Source of the DNA: Sphingomonas montana
GTDB taxonomy: Bacteria > Pseudomonadota > Alphaproteobacteria > Sphingomonadales > Sphingomonadaceae
DNA length: 64,000 nt
Direction: 5' to 3'
Assembly (NCBI RefSeq): GCF_001956315.1
Contig: NZ_MOLY01000042.1
Span: forward strand, 1-64,000
Below the pieces are notes generated by a model. The model saw nothing but the letters and a program-made list of their open reading frames with translations. It ran no database searches and was not told where the DNA came from. The position numbers were made by a program, and so were the translations under genes. Below are positions 39,662 to 48,333 of the stretch, piece by piece; position 1 is the first letter of the stretch, and each line of letters starts with the position of its first letter.

Positions 39662-40369
39662 TTACGCCCGTTCCGGTTCCAGTCCGTGCGGCGGCATGCG
39701 GCCGGTGCGTTGCAGCCAGGCGAAGACGCGGTTGAGCAGCGGGTTGGACCAGCCATTGTTCGTGCTGAAATCGCAGGTGAGCGTGGCGTGGTGGTGGGCA
39801 TGGTCCTGCGGCCGCATGACGAGCCGGGTGGCGCGGAGCGCGCGCACGATCCACGGCACGTCGGTACGGTGGAGCGCACCGTGGAAATATTGCGCGAAGG
39901 TGGTGCCCAGCACGAAGGTGATCCCGGCCGCGATGACCCCGGCCGGCAACGGCAGCAGCAGGCAGGCCAGAGTCAGCAGCAGCGCGGCCGGCAGCGTGGC
40001 GAACAGCACGGTCGACCCGATCAGCCGCACGATGTTGCGCCGGCCCAGCGCATCGGGGCGCGGATGGTGGTTCTTGAAATCGAACACCAGCCGCTCGAAC
40101 GGCCCGAGCTGCGCAAAGGTGGCGTCCCGCAGCCGGATATAGTCTTCGGATTCACGCGACCCCTCGTAGAAATAGATCGTGTCCAGCCCGATGCCCGTCC
40201 GGCACGGCTTATAGTCCATGTACATATGGACCGCGCCCGACATCATGTCGGCCAGATACCAGCCGAGCAGCGCGCCCGGCACGATCCACCAGTCCGCCCG
40301 CACGACGAGCATGGCAAGGTCGGCGGCCAGCAGGGAGGCGAGCAGGACGAGAGCGAGACGGATTTTCAT
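39662..40369 (-). CDS. CarF/Kua (TMEM189-like) lipid desaturase family protein
   Basis: A 235-residue membrane protein. There are hydrophobic segments at about residues 5–25, 30–45 and a long pair near 105–150. The His-rich di-iron motifs match the Kua/CarF family: SGAVHMYMD, DFKNHHPRP, QYFHGALHR and DHAHHHATLTCDFSTNNGW. In Myxococcus, CarF makes the vinyl-ether bond of plasmalogens and mediates light signalling to carotenoid genes; animal TMEM189 does the same reaction. Whether this homologue has that activity is not known. The start at 40369 is chosen at the hydrophobic N-terminus, and an extension to 40447 lacks conserved sequence. Confidence 0.78.
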   Translation of the reverse strand: MKIRLALVLLASLLAADLAMLVVRADWWIVPGALLGWYLADMMSGAVHMYMDYKPCRTGIGLDTIYFYEGSRESEDYIRLRDATFAQLGPFERLVFDFKNHHPRPDALGRRNIVRLIGSTVLFATLPAALLLTLACLLLPLPAGVIAAGITFVLGTTFAQYFHGALHRTDVPWIVRALRATRLVMRPQDHAHHHATLTCDFSTNNGWSNPLLNRVFAWLQRTGRMPPHGLEPERA

Positions 40370-40663
40370 GGCGGTTCCAGACGGTTCGCCTTCACTATAG
40401 CGCCTGACCCCGTTCGATGCGACCCGTCGCGGAAGGACGGCATCCATCGATGGGGTGATGCCCGGAGATGCGGCGGATCTCGATGGTAAGCGGTCCGGCG
40501 GCCTTCAGGGAGCGGGACGGCGAGGGCAGCGGTCTGGTGACGTCGCTTCCTTTCCGAGAAACATGGAGGAAACGGGAACGGCTCCGATGGGATCTGGCTC
40601 TGGCTGGGTCCATTTATGAAACGGAGCAGGAGCGTCGCGATGGTCGAAAACCATGGCACCCTT

Positions 40664-41077
40664 CTAGCGGGCTTTGGATGAGTCGCCGTTCTTGAACTCA
40701 AACCTTACCGCCAGAAATGGTGCCGATCCCCGGTTAAGCACGGCATGCAGGCCCTCCGGCTCGGCCCGGATGGTTTGCGAAACCTCGAGTGCGGGCGCAT
40801 CCATTCGCTCCGTCTCCACCAGCCGCCCGTCAACCAGCTTGTACATGATGTAGGTGATCGGTTGCGGCTGTTCGAAATACATCACGCTCGGCCATCGGTG
40901 ATCGTGGACCGGCTCGGTTGCTCCAGGGGCCACCTTGACCCGCAGCACCCGGATACTGTCATCCTCCATCAAGACCTGATGGCTATTCGGTGCAGCAGCG
41001 ACTGCATCGAAGTTCGTGGTTTGCGCCGCGACCGGCGTGGTGGTCGCGATCATCATTGCCAGAAGCACCGGTCGCAT
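40664..41077 (-). CDS. secreted cupin-domain protein
   Basis: A 137-residue protein with a clear signal peptide (RPVLLAMMIATTTPVAAQ) and a single cupin barrel. The motif GATEPVHDHRWPSVMYFEQP carries the His pair of the first cupin box, and EPEGLHAVLNRGSAPFLAVR the second box His. It starts at 41077 after AGGAGATTTCG, a good ribosome binding site. The base composition of this gene and its upstream region is visibly lower in GC than in its neighbours, so it may have been acquired. The function is unknown; periplasmic cupins of this size are often small-molecule binding or isomerising proteins. Confidence 0.7.
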   Translation of the reverse strand: MRPVLLAMMIATTTPVAAQTTNFDAVAAAPNSHQVLMEDDSIRVLRVKVAPGATEPVHDHRWPSVMYFEQPQPITYIMYKLVDGRLVETERMDAPALEVSQTIRAEPEGLHAVLNRGSAPFLAVRFEFKNGDSSKAR

Positions 41078-41420
41078 CGAAATCTCCTGTGAAGATGCGC
41101 TGCATCGCCTGTATATGTAGATTCCAATGATCAACGTAACGAAACCGCCCGGCGTCTGCTATTGGAATCGCGGTAACAAAACTGGTTGCAGCTGAACGAA
41201 TTTCCCTACATCGCATGTGGGACATGAAAAAACCGGAATAGTTCGGTTGGCCTAAAGGACCAATTCCGACATCGCAGACAAGTAATGATGACTGTGCGCC
41301 ATTGACTGTTGGCGGCTGTTCCGATGAGCGGCCGTGATCGGATCCGAGGGAGGACGGGGTGTAGCGTCGTCAGCGCGACGGGCAGGTTTCGCGTTGCCCG
41401 CCGCATGCTAAGGCGGTGCC
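41078..41420. other. gene-free stretch of lower GC with an inverted repeat
   Basis: 343 bases between the divergent cupin and sirtuin genes hold no convincing gene. GATTCCAAT (41120–41128) and ATTGGAATC (41161–41169) are inverted arms 32 bases apart, and could be a regulator site for the cupin gene. The stretch has several A/T runs that are unusual for this genome. Confidence 0.4.
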
Positions 41421-42161
41421 ATGCGTGGCATCTGCAATATCGTCGTCCTGACCGGGGCGGGACTGTCGGCGGAGTCGGGGATACCGACCTTTCGGACGGT
41501 GGGGGGCGTGAATTACTGGGATACGGGGGACGGCACGGCATACACGATCGAGGAGGTCTGCACGCCCGAGGCGCTGGAGCGCGACGAACGACTGGTGCAG
41601 GCCTTTTACGACGGGCGGCGGGCGGCGCTGGACCATGTGGTGCCCAATGCGGCGCACCGGGCGCTGGCGCGGCTGGCGGCGGAGTGGAACGGCGGGCTGA
41701 CGATCGTCACGCAGAATGTCGACGATCTGCTGGAGCGTGCGGGGCTGCCGGTGGACCGGGTGTGGCATATGCACGGGACGCTTCGGTCCGCATTGTGCCG
41801 CGCGTGCGGGGGGCGGATCGCGTGGGAGGGGGCGCTGGTGGACGGGCCGCCCTGTCCGGTGTGCGGCGCGGCTGCGCTGCGGCCGGACATCGTGTTCTTC
41901 GGCGAGATGCCGCATCATATGGACGCGATCGAGGCGGCGCTGGCCGATGCCGACCTGTTCGTGTCGATCGGAACGTCGGGCGCGGTCTATCCGGCCGCCG
42001 GGTTCGTGCAGACGGCACGGCATTATGGCGCGCGGACGCTGGAGCTGAACCTCGACCCGTCGGCGGGCAGCATATTCTTCGACGAGACGCGGCTGGGGCC
42101 GGCGGGGCTGCTGGTGCCGGACTGGGTCGATGCGATGCTGGCGGTCGGGGCTTTACGTTAA
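41421..42161 (+). CDS. cobB: NAD-dependent protein deacylase (sirtuin, CobB)
   Basis: Sirtuin of 246 residues. The NAD-binding motif GAGLSAESGIPTFR is near residue 12, TQNVDDLLERAG near 97, and the catalytic His in WHMHGTLRSALC. A zinc ribbon is formed by CRAC and CPVC. The FYDGRR stretch keeps the Tyr-x-x-Arg pair that marks class III sirtuins able to remove succinyl groups. It deacylates lysines on cytosolic proteins such as acyl-CoA synthetases. It stands alone, 52 bases before the quinone oxidoreductase gene. Confidence 0.92.
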   Translation: MRGICNIVVLTGAGLSAESGIPTFRTVGGVNYWDTGDGTAYTIEEVCTPEALERDERLVQAFYDGRRAALDHVVPNAAHRALARLAAEWNGGLTIVTQNVDDLLERAGLPVDRVWHMHGTLRSALCRACGGRIAWEGALVDGPPCPVCGAAALRPDIVFFGEMPHHMDAIEAALADADLFVSIGTSGAVYPAAGFVQTARHYGARTLELNLDPSAGSIFFDETRLGPAGLLVPDWVDAMLAVGALR

Positions 42162-42213
42162 CGGCAAGGTGGGGGACAAGGTTCGCAAATAGACCAGCGA
42201 GAGGATCCCAGCG

Positions 42214-43212
42214 ATGAAAGCCCTGTTGTCGATTGCGCCCGGCGGCCCCGAAACCCTGACGCTGGGCGAGGTGGTGGCACCGGTGGCGAAGATCGGCGAG
42301 CTGCTGGTCGATGTTCGGGCGTGCGCGATCAACTATCCCGACGTGCTGATCATCGAGGACAAGTATCAGATGCGGCCCGAGCGGCCGTTTTCGCCGGGGT
42401 GCGAGGTGGCCGGCACGGTCGTGGCGGTGGGCGCGGGGGTCGAAGACTGGGCGGTGGGCGACCGGGTAGTCGCGACGACCGGCCATGGCGGGCTGGCCGA
42501 GCAGGTGGCGGTGCCGGCCGCGATGGCGTTTCCGCTGCCCCCGGGACGCGACTTCGCACAGGGTGCGGCGTTGCTGCTGACCTATGCCACCACGATCCAT
42601 GCGCTGCTGGACCGCGGGCGGTTACGCAGCGGCGAGACGTTGCTGGTGCTGGGTGCGGCGGGCGGCGTGGGGCTGGCCGCGATCGAACTGGGCAAGGCAT
42701 ATGGCGCGCGCGTGATCGCCGCGGTATCGAGCGCGGCAAAGGCGGATGCCGCGCGGGCGGCGGGGGCGGACGACGTGGTCGTGTACCCGCGCGCGCCGTT
42801 CGACCGGGATCAGGCCAGGGCGGTGGGCGCGCTGTTCAAGGCGGCGGTCGGGCCGGGCGGGGCGGACGTGATCTATGATCCGGTCGGCGGCGATTATGCG
42901 GAACCCGCGTTGCGCGCGATCGCGTGGGGCGGGCGATATCTGGTGGTGGGGTTTCCGGCCGGCATCCCGAAGCTGCCGCTCAACCTGACGCTGCTGAAGA
43001 GTTGCGATGTGTGCGGCGTGTTCTGGGGGGCGTTCGCGATGCGCGACCCGGCGGCGAACCGTGCGCATGTCGACACGCTGTTCCAGCTGTGGGCCGAGGG
43101 GCGGATCGCGCCGGTGGTGACCGAGCGGTTCGCGCTGGCCGACGGGGGGGCGGCGATCGCGAAGCTGGGCGCGCGCGACGCAATCGGCAAGCTGGTGGTG
43201 GAGGTGGCCTGA
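42214..43212 (+). CDS. NADPH:quinone oxidoreductase family protein
   Basis: A medium-chain dehydrogenase of 332 residues in the zinc-free quinone reductase branch. The N-terminal GroES-like part has CAINYPDVLIIEDKYQ and FSPGCEVAGTVVAVGAGV. The nucleotide site is LVLGAAGGVGLAAIELGKAY near residue 145. Cys and His zinc ligands of alcohol dehydrogenases are missing. It probably reduces quinones or enones with NADPH in the cytosol. The ATG follows GAGAGGATC. Confidence 0.88.
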   Translation: MKALLSIAPGGPETLTLGEVVAPVAKIGELLVDVRACAINYPDVLIIEDKYQMRPERPFSPGCEVAGTVVAVGAGVEDWAVGDRVVATTGHGGLAEQVAVPAAMAFPLPPGRDFAQGAALLLTYATTIHALLDRGRLRSGETLLVLGAAGGVGLAAIELGKAYGARVIAAVSSAAKADAARAAGADDVVVYPRAPFDRDQARAVGALFKAAVGPGGADVIYDPVGGDYAEPALRAIAWGGRYLVVGFPAGIPKLPLNLTLLKSCDVCGVFWGAFAMRDPAANRAHVDTLFQLWAEGRIAPVVTERFALADGGAAIAKLGARDAIGKLVVEVA

Positions 43213-43257
43213 CCCCGCGCCGTACCCGCGCCGGACCCGGTCATGCGGCGGCGGGCA

Positions 43258-43286
43258 TTGCGCGGGGCGGACGCGCACCCTATCCC
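43258..43286 (+). promoter_or_regulatory. possible housekeeping promoter for the DUF1476-bolA-grx genes
   Basis: TTGCGC, 17 bases, then TATCCC. The spacing is ideal but the -10 box matches only partly. It lies about 30 bases before the ATG at 43318. Confidence 0.3.
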
Positions 43287-43317
43287 CCTAGGGAACGACC
43301 GACCGGGGATATGAGCG

Positions 43318-43641
43318 ATGACCACCTTCGACGAGCGCGAGCAGGCCTATGAGACGAAGTTCGCGCGCGACGACGAGATGCAGTTCCGCGTCGTGGCGCG
43401 GCGCAACCGGCTGCTCGGCGAATGGGCGGCCGGGTTGATGGGGCTGACGCCGGAGGAGACCGACGCCTATTCCAAGGCGGTGATCCAGGCCGAGTTCGAG
43501 GATGCGGGCGACGAGGATGTCGTGCGCAAGCTGCTGGGCGACCTGACGTCGGCGGGGGTCGAGATGGACGAGGGCCGCATCCGCGAGGCGTTGAGCGAGC
43601 GGGCCATCGCGGCGCGCCGGCAGTTGATGGAAGCGCAGTAA
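43318..43641 (+). CDS. DUF1476 protein, ATPase inhibitor zeta subunit
   Basis: DUF1476 family, 107 residues, all helical. It begins MTTFDEREQAYETKFARDDE and continues with FRVVARRNRLLGEWAAGLMG and VVRKLLGDLTSAGVEMDEG, as in Paracoccus zeta subunit. That protein binds F1-ATPase and blocks ATP hydrolysis through its N-terminus. It is confined to alphaproteobacteria and mitochondria-like lineages. The bolA gene starts 2 bases after the stop. Confidence 0.9.
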   Translation: MTTFDEREQAYETKFARDDEMQFRVVARRNRLLGEWAAGLMGLTPEETDAYSKAVIQAEFEDAGDEDVVRKLLGDLTSAGVEMDEGRIREALSERAIAARRQLMEAQ

Positions 43642-43643
43642 TC

Positions 43644-43880
43644 ATGGCGATGACGGCCGCCGATATCACCGCGATGATCGCCGCTGCGATCCCCGATGCG
43701 GTGGTGGAGATCACCGACCTGGCCGGCGACGGCGACCATTATGCCGCGACGGTGACCGCGGAAAGTTTCCGCGGGCAGACGCGCGTCGCGCAGCAACGCC
43801 GCGTATACGACGCGCTGGGCGGGCGGATGGGCGGCGTGCTGCACGCGTTGCAACTGAAGACGGGCGTTCCCACCTCCTAA
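43644..43880 (+). CDS. BolA family protein
   Basis: BolA-like, 78 residues, with a class II KH-like fold. [20 protein letters not shown] and [20 protein letters not shown] carry the conserved core and the His ligand in [10 protein letters not shown]. BolA proteins pair with monothiol glutaredoxins around a 2Fe-2S cluster, and the glutaredoxin gene follows after 31 bases, so the two probably form such a complex for iron sensing or cluster delivery. Confidence 0.9.
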   Translation: MAMTAADITAMIAAAIPDAVVEITDLAGDGDHYAATVTAESFRGQTRVAQQRRVYDALGGRMGGVLHALQLKTGVPTS

Positions 43881-43911
43881 CCCTGCAATCGACGATTTCG
43901 AGGACCATGCC

Positions 43912-44241
43912 ATGACCGACGACGCCCAGGGCCGTATTGCCACCGCCGTGCAATCCGCCGACGTATTGCTGTTCATGAAAGGCACGCCGCTGTTCCCGCA
44001 GTGCGGTTTTTCCAGCCGCGCGATCGCGATCCTCGATCATCTGGGCGTCGAATATGCGACGGTCGACGTTTTGCAGGACCAGGGCATCCGGCAGGGGATC
44101 AAGGAATTCTCCGACTGGCCGACGATCCCGCAGCTCTATGTGAAGGGCGAGTTCGTCGGCGGATCGGACATCATGATGGAAATGTACGAGGCGGGCGAAC
44201 TGGCCGAGTTGCTGGACGAGAAGAAGGTGGTGCGGGGCTGA
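43912..44241 (+). CDS. grxD: monothiol glutaredoxin, Grx4 family
   Basis: Grx4-type glutaredoxin, 109 residues. The active site is CGFS in [10 protein letters not shown] near residue 31, with MKGTP before it and [19 protein letters not shown] after, which bind glutathione. It carries and transfers 2Fe-2S clusters and partners BolA, encoded just upstream. The order DUF1476–BolA–Grx4 is common in alphaproteobacteria. Confidence 0.95.
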   Translation: MTDDAQGRIATAVQSADVLLFMKGTPLFPQCGFSSRAIAILDHLGVEYATVDVLQDQGIRQGIKEFSDWPTIPQLYVKGEFVGGSDIMMEMYEAGELAELLDEKKVVRG

Positions 44242-44360
44242 AGCGCGTTTCCCTCCCCCCCATTGGGAGGAGGGCTTGCTGGTCGGATCCTGCGTTGCCG
44301 TCGCCATCCCCGGCGGTGGTCGGGATTTCGTTCGGGCTTGGGGTGGCGCTTGGTCGAAGG

Positions 44361-44386
44361 GTAATCCCGGCCTGCGCCGGGATGAC
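44361..44386. repeat. short palindromic repeat, family C
   Basis: TAATCCCGGC and GCCGGGATGA form a hairpin around CTGC. It lies in the 173-base gap between grxD and the MBL gene, which otherwise holds no gene. Confidence 0.6.
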
Positions 44387-44414
44387 GTTTCGAGGATGTG
44401 AGGAGGCGTAGCGC

Positions 44415-45260
44415 ATGTCCGACGTCACCATCCTCCATCCGCTGGTGCGGCGGCTGACCGCGCCCAATGCGTCGGCTTATACCCATACCGGTACACAGAC
44501 CTATCTGGTCGGGCGCGGCGAAGTGGCGGTGGTCGATCCGGGGCCGGCGGATGCGGGCCATGCCGCGGCCATCCTGGCGGCGACCGCGGGAGAGCGGATC
44601 GTGGCGATCGTCTGCACCCATACGCACCGCGACCATAGCCCGGCGGCGGTATCGTTGAAGGCCGCGACCGGTGCGCGGATCGTCGGCTGTGCGGCGCTGG
44701 TGCCGGCGGCGGGCGCGGACGGCGGTGTCGATGCGGCCTACGACCTCGATTATGCGCCGGACCGGGTGCTGGCGGACGGGGAGGCGGTGTCGGGCGCGGG
44801 CTGGACGTTGCGCGCGGTGGCGACGCCGGGGCACACGTCGAACCATCTCTGTTATGCCCTGCCCGAGGCGGACGGGCTGTTCAGCGGCGACCATGTGATG
44901 GGGTGGTCGACCTCGATCGTGTCGCCGCCGGACGGCGACATGGGCGCCTATATGGCGAGCCTGGAACGGCTGGTCGGGCGCGACGAGGCCGTGTTCTGGC
45001 CGGGGCATGGCGATCCGGTCGACCGGCCGCAGCGGCTGGTGCGCGGGATGCTGGGCCATCGCCGGCAGCGCGAGGGACAGATCCTGCGGCGGCTGGCGGC
45101 GGGGCCGGCCGGCGTCGAGGCGCTGGTTGCGACGATGTACGCCGGACTGGCCGAGGCGCTGCATGGTGCGGCGGCGCGATCGGTGCTGGCGCATCTGATC
45201 GATCTGGAACGGCGTGGGCTGGTGATGCGGGAGGGCGCGGCATGGGCGAGCACGAACTGA
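44415..45260 (+). CDS. MBL-fold metallo-hydrolase
   Basis: A 281-residue protein with the metal motif CTHTHRDHSPAA near residue 74, later ligands in ATPGHTSNHLCYAL and LFSGDHVMGWSTSIV, and a C-terminal winged-helix-like part (RSVLAHLIDLERRGLVMREG). This layout matches the LACTB2/endoribonuclease-like branch of the family. The substrate is not known. The last 19 bases overlap the start of the next gene. Confidence 0.85.
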   Translation: MSDVTILHPLVRRLTAPNASAYTHTGTQTYLVGRGEVAVVDPGPADAGHAAAILAATAGERIVAIVCTHTHRDHSPAAVSLKAATGARIVGCAALVPAAGADGGVDAAYDLDYAPDRVLADGEAVSGAGWTLRAVATPGHTSNHLCYALPEADGLFSGDHVMGWSTSIVSPPDGDMGAYMASLERLVGRDEAVFWPGHGDPVDRPQRLVRGMLGHRRQREGQILRRLAAGPAGVEALVATMYAGLAEALHGAAARSVLAHLIDLERRGLVMREGAAWASTN

Positions 45261-45961
45261 AGACGCCGACGCGCGGGATCGTGCCGGGATGGGCGATCGG
45301 AATCGCGGTGATCGTGCTGGCCGTCGCCGCCAGCACGATCGGCTATCGCCATTATACCAGCCGCTACGAAGTGGGGACCGACGATGGCGGGCGTGCGGTG
45401 GCCGAAGCGGTGGTAACGTCGTTTCAGCCGATGGGCGACCTGCGCGTGGCGCGGATCGGCGGGATCGCGCAGAGCGTCGCGTCCGATACGCGGATGGGCG
45501 GGATGCTGGTGTCCAACCGCGTGATGAAGGCCCCATTCGAAGCGAGCTACTTCGTCGATCTGTCGCGGCTCGACCGGCGCGATTTCCGGTGGGATGCGCG
45601 CAGCCGCACGTTGATCGTGACGGTGCCCGACGTACGGGTCGATGCGGTGAACGTCGACGAGTCGCGCATGACGGTGGACCGGACGACGGGCGTTTTCGTG
45701 TCGCGTGCGGCGATGGCGGCGTTGCAGCAGAAGGCGTCGGCGGGGGCCATGACGGTGGCGCGTCGCACGGCGAACGCGCCGGAACGGATCGTGGCGGCGC
45801 GACGCAACGGGCGGGCGCAGATCGCGGCGCTGCTGGTGCGGCCGCTGCGCATCGCGGGCGTCGATGCGACGGTGCGGGTGCGGTACGAGGGCGAGCCGGG
45901 CGGCGACGATGCGCAGCTGGACCGCAGCCGGTCGATCGCGGAGATACTGGCGTTGCCTTGA
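45242..45961 (+). CDS. DUF4230 domain protein, membrane-anchored
   Basis: A 239-residue protein with one N-terminal membrane helix (WAIGIAVIVLAVAASTIGYR, about 17–36). The rest is the DUF4230 domain (SNRVMKAPFEASYFVDLSRL and RSRTLIVTVPDVRVDAVNV). The family has no known function and is found as a single-pass membrane protein in many bacteria. The start ATG lies within the end of the MBL gene, so the two may be co-translated. Confidence 0.75.
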   Translation: MGEHELKTPTRGIVPGWAIGIAVIVLAVAASTIGYRHYTSRYEVGTDDGGRAVAEAVVTSFQPMGDLRVARIGGIAQSVASDTRMGGMLVSNRVMKAPFEASYFVDLSRLDRRDFRWDARSRTLIVTVPDVRVDAVNVDESRMTVDRTTGVFVSRAAMAALQQKASAGAMTVARRTANAPERIVAARRNGRAQIAALLVRPLRIAGVDATVRVRYEGEPGGDDAQLDRSRSIAEILALP

Positions 45962-45982
45962 CGGGAAGTATCGCCTGAGACG

Positions 45983-46188
45983 CCGTCATCCTGACGGACG
46001 TCAGGATCCATTATTACTCCGTCGCCGGTCGGGTGGGCGCGTCGTGATGGGGCGGAACAGCCTTTGACGGACGGGTGGCCGTGACGGTTCGCCATGTTCT
46101 TGTCGCACGTCGCTCGGCGTTCGGTGCGCTGTCGTGAATGGACTGCGACCGTAGTGATAATGGATCCCAGCATCCGCTGGGATGACGG
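45983..46188. repeat. long element with inverted ends, family C
   Basis: The ends are a CCGTCATCC...GGATCCATTATTAC arm (45983–46017) and GTGATAATGGATCCC...GGGATGACGG (46154–46188). The 136-base centre holds no gene. The outer arms match those of 34637–34734, including the GACCGTAGTGATAATGG join. It resembles a small non-autonomous mobile element or REP cluster. Confidence 0.75.
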
Positions 46189-46275
46189 TTGTGGTGTTGG
46201 TTTTCGGGTCCGTGCATGCGGGCACCTGACAAGCGGGTCGCGACGCCCTATCTGCATTCCACGAGGAGAACGGGG

Positions 46276-47277
46276 ATGAATGCACCGACCACCAGCTTGG
46301 CCGGACTGGACCTGCGGGCCGAGATCGATCGGTTGCGCAAGGATCGCAACGCCGTGATCCTGGCGCATTATTATCAGGACCCGGAGATCCAGGATCTGGC
46401 GGATTTCGTCGGGGACAGTCTGGACCTGTCGTCCAAGGCAGCGTCGACCGATGCGGACGTCATCGCATTCTGTGGCGTGCGGTTCATGGCGGAGGTCGCC
46501 AAGATCCTGAGCCCGCAGAAGACCGTGATCCTGCCCGACATGGATGCCGGGTGCAGCCTGGAGGACAGTTGCCCGCCCGAACAGTTCGCGGCGTTCCGCG
46601 CGGCGCATCCGGACCATATCGCGCTGACGTACATCAACTGTTCGGCGGCGGTGAAGGCGCACAGCGACATCATCGTGACGTCGTCGTCGGCCGAGAAGAT
46701 CCTGGCGCAGCTGCCGATGGACCAGAAGATCATCTTCGCCCCCGACAAGAATCTGGGGGCCTATTTCAACCGCAAGACCGGGCGCGACATGCTGTTGTGG
46801 CCGGGCGCCTGCATCGTGCACGAGGCGTTTTCCGAGACCGAACTGCTGAAGCTGAAGGCGCTGCACCCGGATGCGCCGGTGGCGGCGCATCCGGAATGCC
46901 CGGCCTATATCCTCGACCATGCCGACCAGGTCGGATCGACGCGCGCGATCCTGGAATTCGCACTGTCGAGCCCGGCGCAGACGATCATCGTGGCGACCGA
47001 ACCGCACATCATTCACCAGATGCAGAAGGCCGCGCCGCACAAGCTGTTCATCGGTGCGCCGGGCGCGGACGGGAACTGCAACTGCAACATGTGCCCGTAC
47101 ATGGCGCTGAACACGCTGGAGAAGCTGTACGTCGCGCTGCGCGATCTGGAGCCGCGGATCGAGATCGACGAGGCGACGCGGTTGCGGGCCAAGGCACCGC
47201 TCGACCGGATGCTGGCGATGGCGGCCGGGTCGGTCGGGCGTGGCGACCTGGGGTTCGCGCGGGTGACGGGGGATTAA
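46276..47277 (+). CDS. nadA: quinolinate synthase NadA
   Basis: NadA, 333 residues. It condenses iminoaspartate with dihydroxyacetone phosphate to quinolinate, using a 4Fe-4S cluster. Seen are [53 protein letters not shown], the WPGACIVHE loop and the C-terminal [18 protein letters not shown] with a cluster Cys. It starts at 46276 after AGGAGAACGGGG. nadC follows after a 144-base gap with a palindrome. nadB is not in the window. Confidence 0.97.
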   Translation: MNAPTTSLAGLDLRAEIDRLRKDRNAVILAHYYQDPEIQDLADFVGDSLDLSSKAASTDADVIAFCGVRFMAEVAKILSPQKTVILPDMDAGCSLEDSCPPEQFAAFRAAHPDHIALTYINCSAAVKAHSDIIVTSSSAEKILAQLPMDQKIIFAPDKNLGAYFNRKTGRDMLLWPGACIVHEAFSETELLKLKALHPDAPVAAHPECPAYILDHADQVGSTRAILEFALSSPAQTIIVATEPHIIHQMQKAAPHKLFIGAPGADGNCNCNMCPYMALNTLEKLYVALRDLEPRIEIDEATRLRAKAPLDRMLAMAAGSVGRGDLGFARVTGD

Positions 47278-47304
47278 GAGTGCCAAGCCGGTGCCGCAAA
47301 CCCA

Positions 47305-47389
47305 CGTCATCCCGGACCTGATCCGGGGTCCGGAGTCACAAGCGCTGCCCTTTGCGTCCCTGGATCCCGGATCAGGTCCGGGATGACGG
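47305..47389. repeat. palindromic repeat, family C, between nadA and nadC
   Basis: GTCATCCCGGACCTGATCCG (47306) and CGGATCAGGTCCGGGATGAC (to 47387) are perfect 20-base inverted arms. Either they end the nadA transcript or the two genes are read through a long hairpin. Confidence 0.85.
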
Positions 47390-47421
47390 TGGAGACGGGG
47401 GTGGCATTGAAAGAAGCGATC

Positions 47422-48264
47422 ATGACCTTTTCCCTGCCCGGTTTCGATCTCGATGCGTTCGTCGCCGGTACGCTGGCGGAAGATGTCGGGACCGGCGACG
47501 TGACGTCGGCCGCGGTCATTCCGGCCGACGCGATGTTCGCAGGCGTGATGGCGAGCCGGGATCCGGTGACGGTTGCGGGGTTGCCGATCGCGGCGGCGTT
47601 CTTCCGCGCGCTCGATGCCGACGTTGCGGTCGAGATCGTCGCGGAAGAAGGCGCGCAGGTCGCCGCCGGCGCGGTGCTGATGCGGTTGCAGGGTTCGGCG
47701 CGCGCGCTGCTGACGGCGGAGCGGGCGGCGCTGAACACCGTGCAGCATCTGTCGGGCATTGCGACGATGACGCGCAGCTATGTCGATGCGATGGCGGGTA
47801 CGGGCGCGACCCTGCTCGATACGCGCAAGACGATCCCCGGGCTTCGCGTGCTGGAGAAATATGCGACGCGGACGGGTGGGGCGACCAACCACCGCATGGG
47901 CCTGTGGGATGCAGCGATGATAAAGGACAATCATGTCGCCGTGGCGGGCGACATCGGTGCGGCGGTGCGGCGCGCGGTCGATGCCGGGATCGCACGGATC
48001 ATCGTAGAGGTCGACCGCGCCGCGCAGATCGAACCCGCGCTGGCGGCGGGTGCGACGCATCTGCTGCTCGACAATATGGACGTGGCGACGCTGCGCGCGG
48101 CGGTGGCGCAGGTGGCCGGACGCGTGCCGACGGAGGCGTCGGGCGGCGTCCGGCTGGATACTATCGCGGCGATCGCAGGGACCGGCGTGGATTATGTGTC
48201 GGTCGGGCGGCTGACGCAGTCAGCACCGGCGGCGGATATCGGGCTGGATTTCACCACGGTCTGA
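47422..48264 (+). CDS. nadC: nicotinate-nucleotide pyrophosphorylase NadC
   Basis: NadC, 280 residues. It turns quinolinate and PRPP into nicotinate mononucleotide. Conserved parts are LAEDVGTGDVTSAAVIP, AERAALNTVQHLSGIATMTR, the substrate loop TLLDTRKTIPGLRVLEKYA and HRMGLWDAAMIKDNHVAV. EASGGVRLDTIAAIAGTGVD forms the phosphate-binding end. The ATG at 47422 gives the family length; an upstream ATG lies in the repeat. Confidence 0.97.
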   Translation: MTFSLPGFDLDAFVAGTLAEDVGTGDVTSAAVIPADAMFAGVMASRDPVTVAGLPIAAAFFRALDADVAVEIVAEEGAQVAAGAVLMRLQGSARALLTAERAALNTVQHLSGIATMTRSYVDAMAGTGATLLDTRKTIPGLRVLEKYATRTGGATNHRMGLWDAAMIKDNHVAVAGDIGAAVRRAVDAGIARIIVEVDRAAQIEPALAAGATHLLLDNMDVATLRAAVAQVAGRVPTEASGGVRLDTIAAIAGTGVDYVSVGRLTQSAPAADIGLDFTTV

Positions 48265-48333
48265 TCGACCGCCAGCAGTTGCGCGGGCCGGTGCTTGGGC
48301 TAAGCTGCGGCACGACCTTTGGGGGGGAATATC

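Noticed and set aside
46226-46254. CTGACA-N17-TATCTG as the nadA promoter
   Set aside because: Spacing is right, but the -10 box matches only half of the consensus, so it is not listed as a feature.
45547-48060. Open frame of 837 codons on the minus strand opposite nadA and nadC
   Set aside because: It crosses two intergenic repeats and two certain genes and has the composition of antisense frames.
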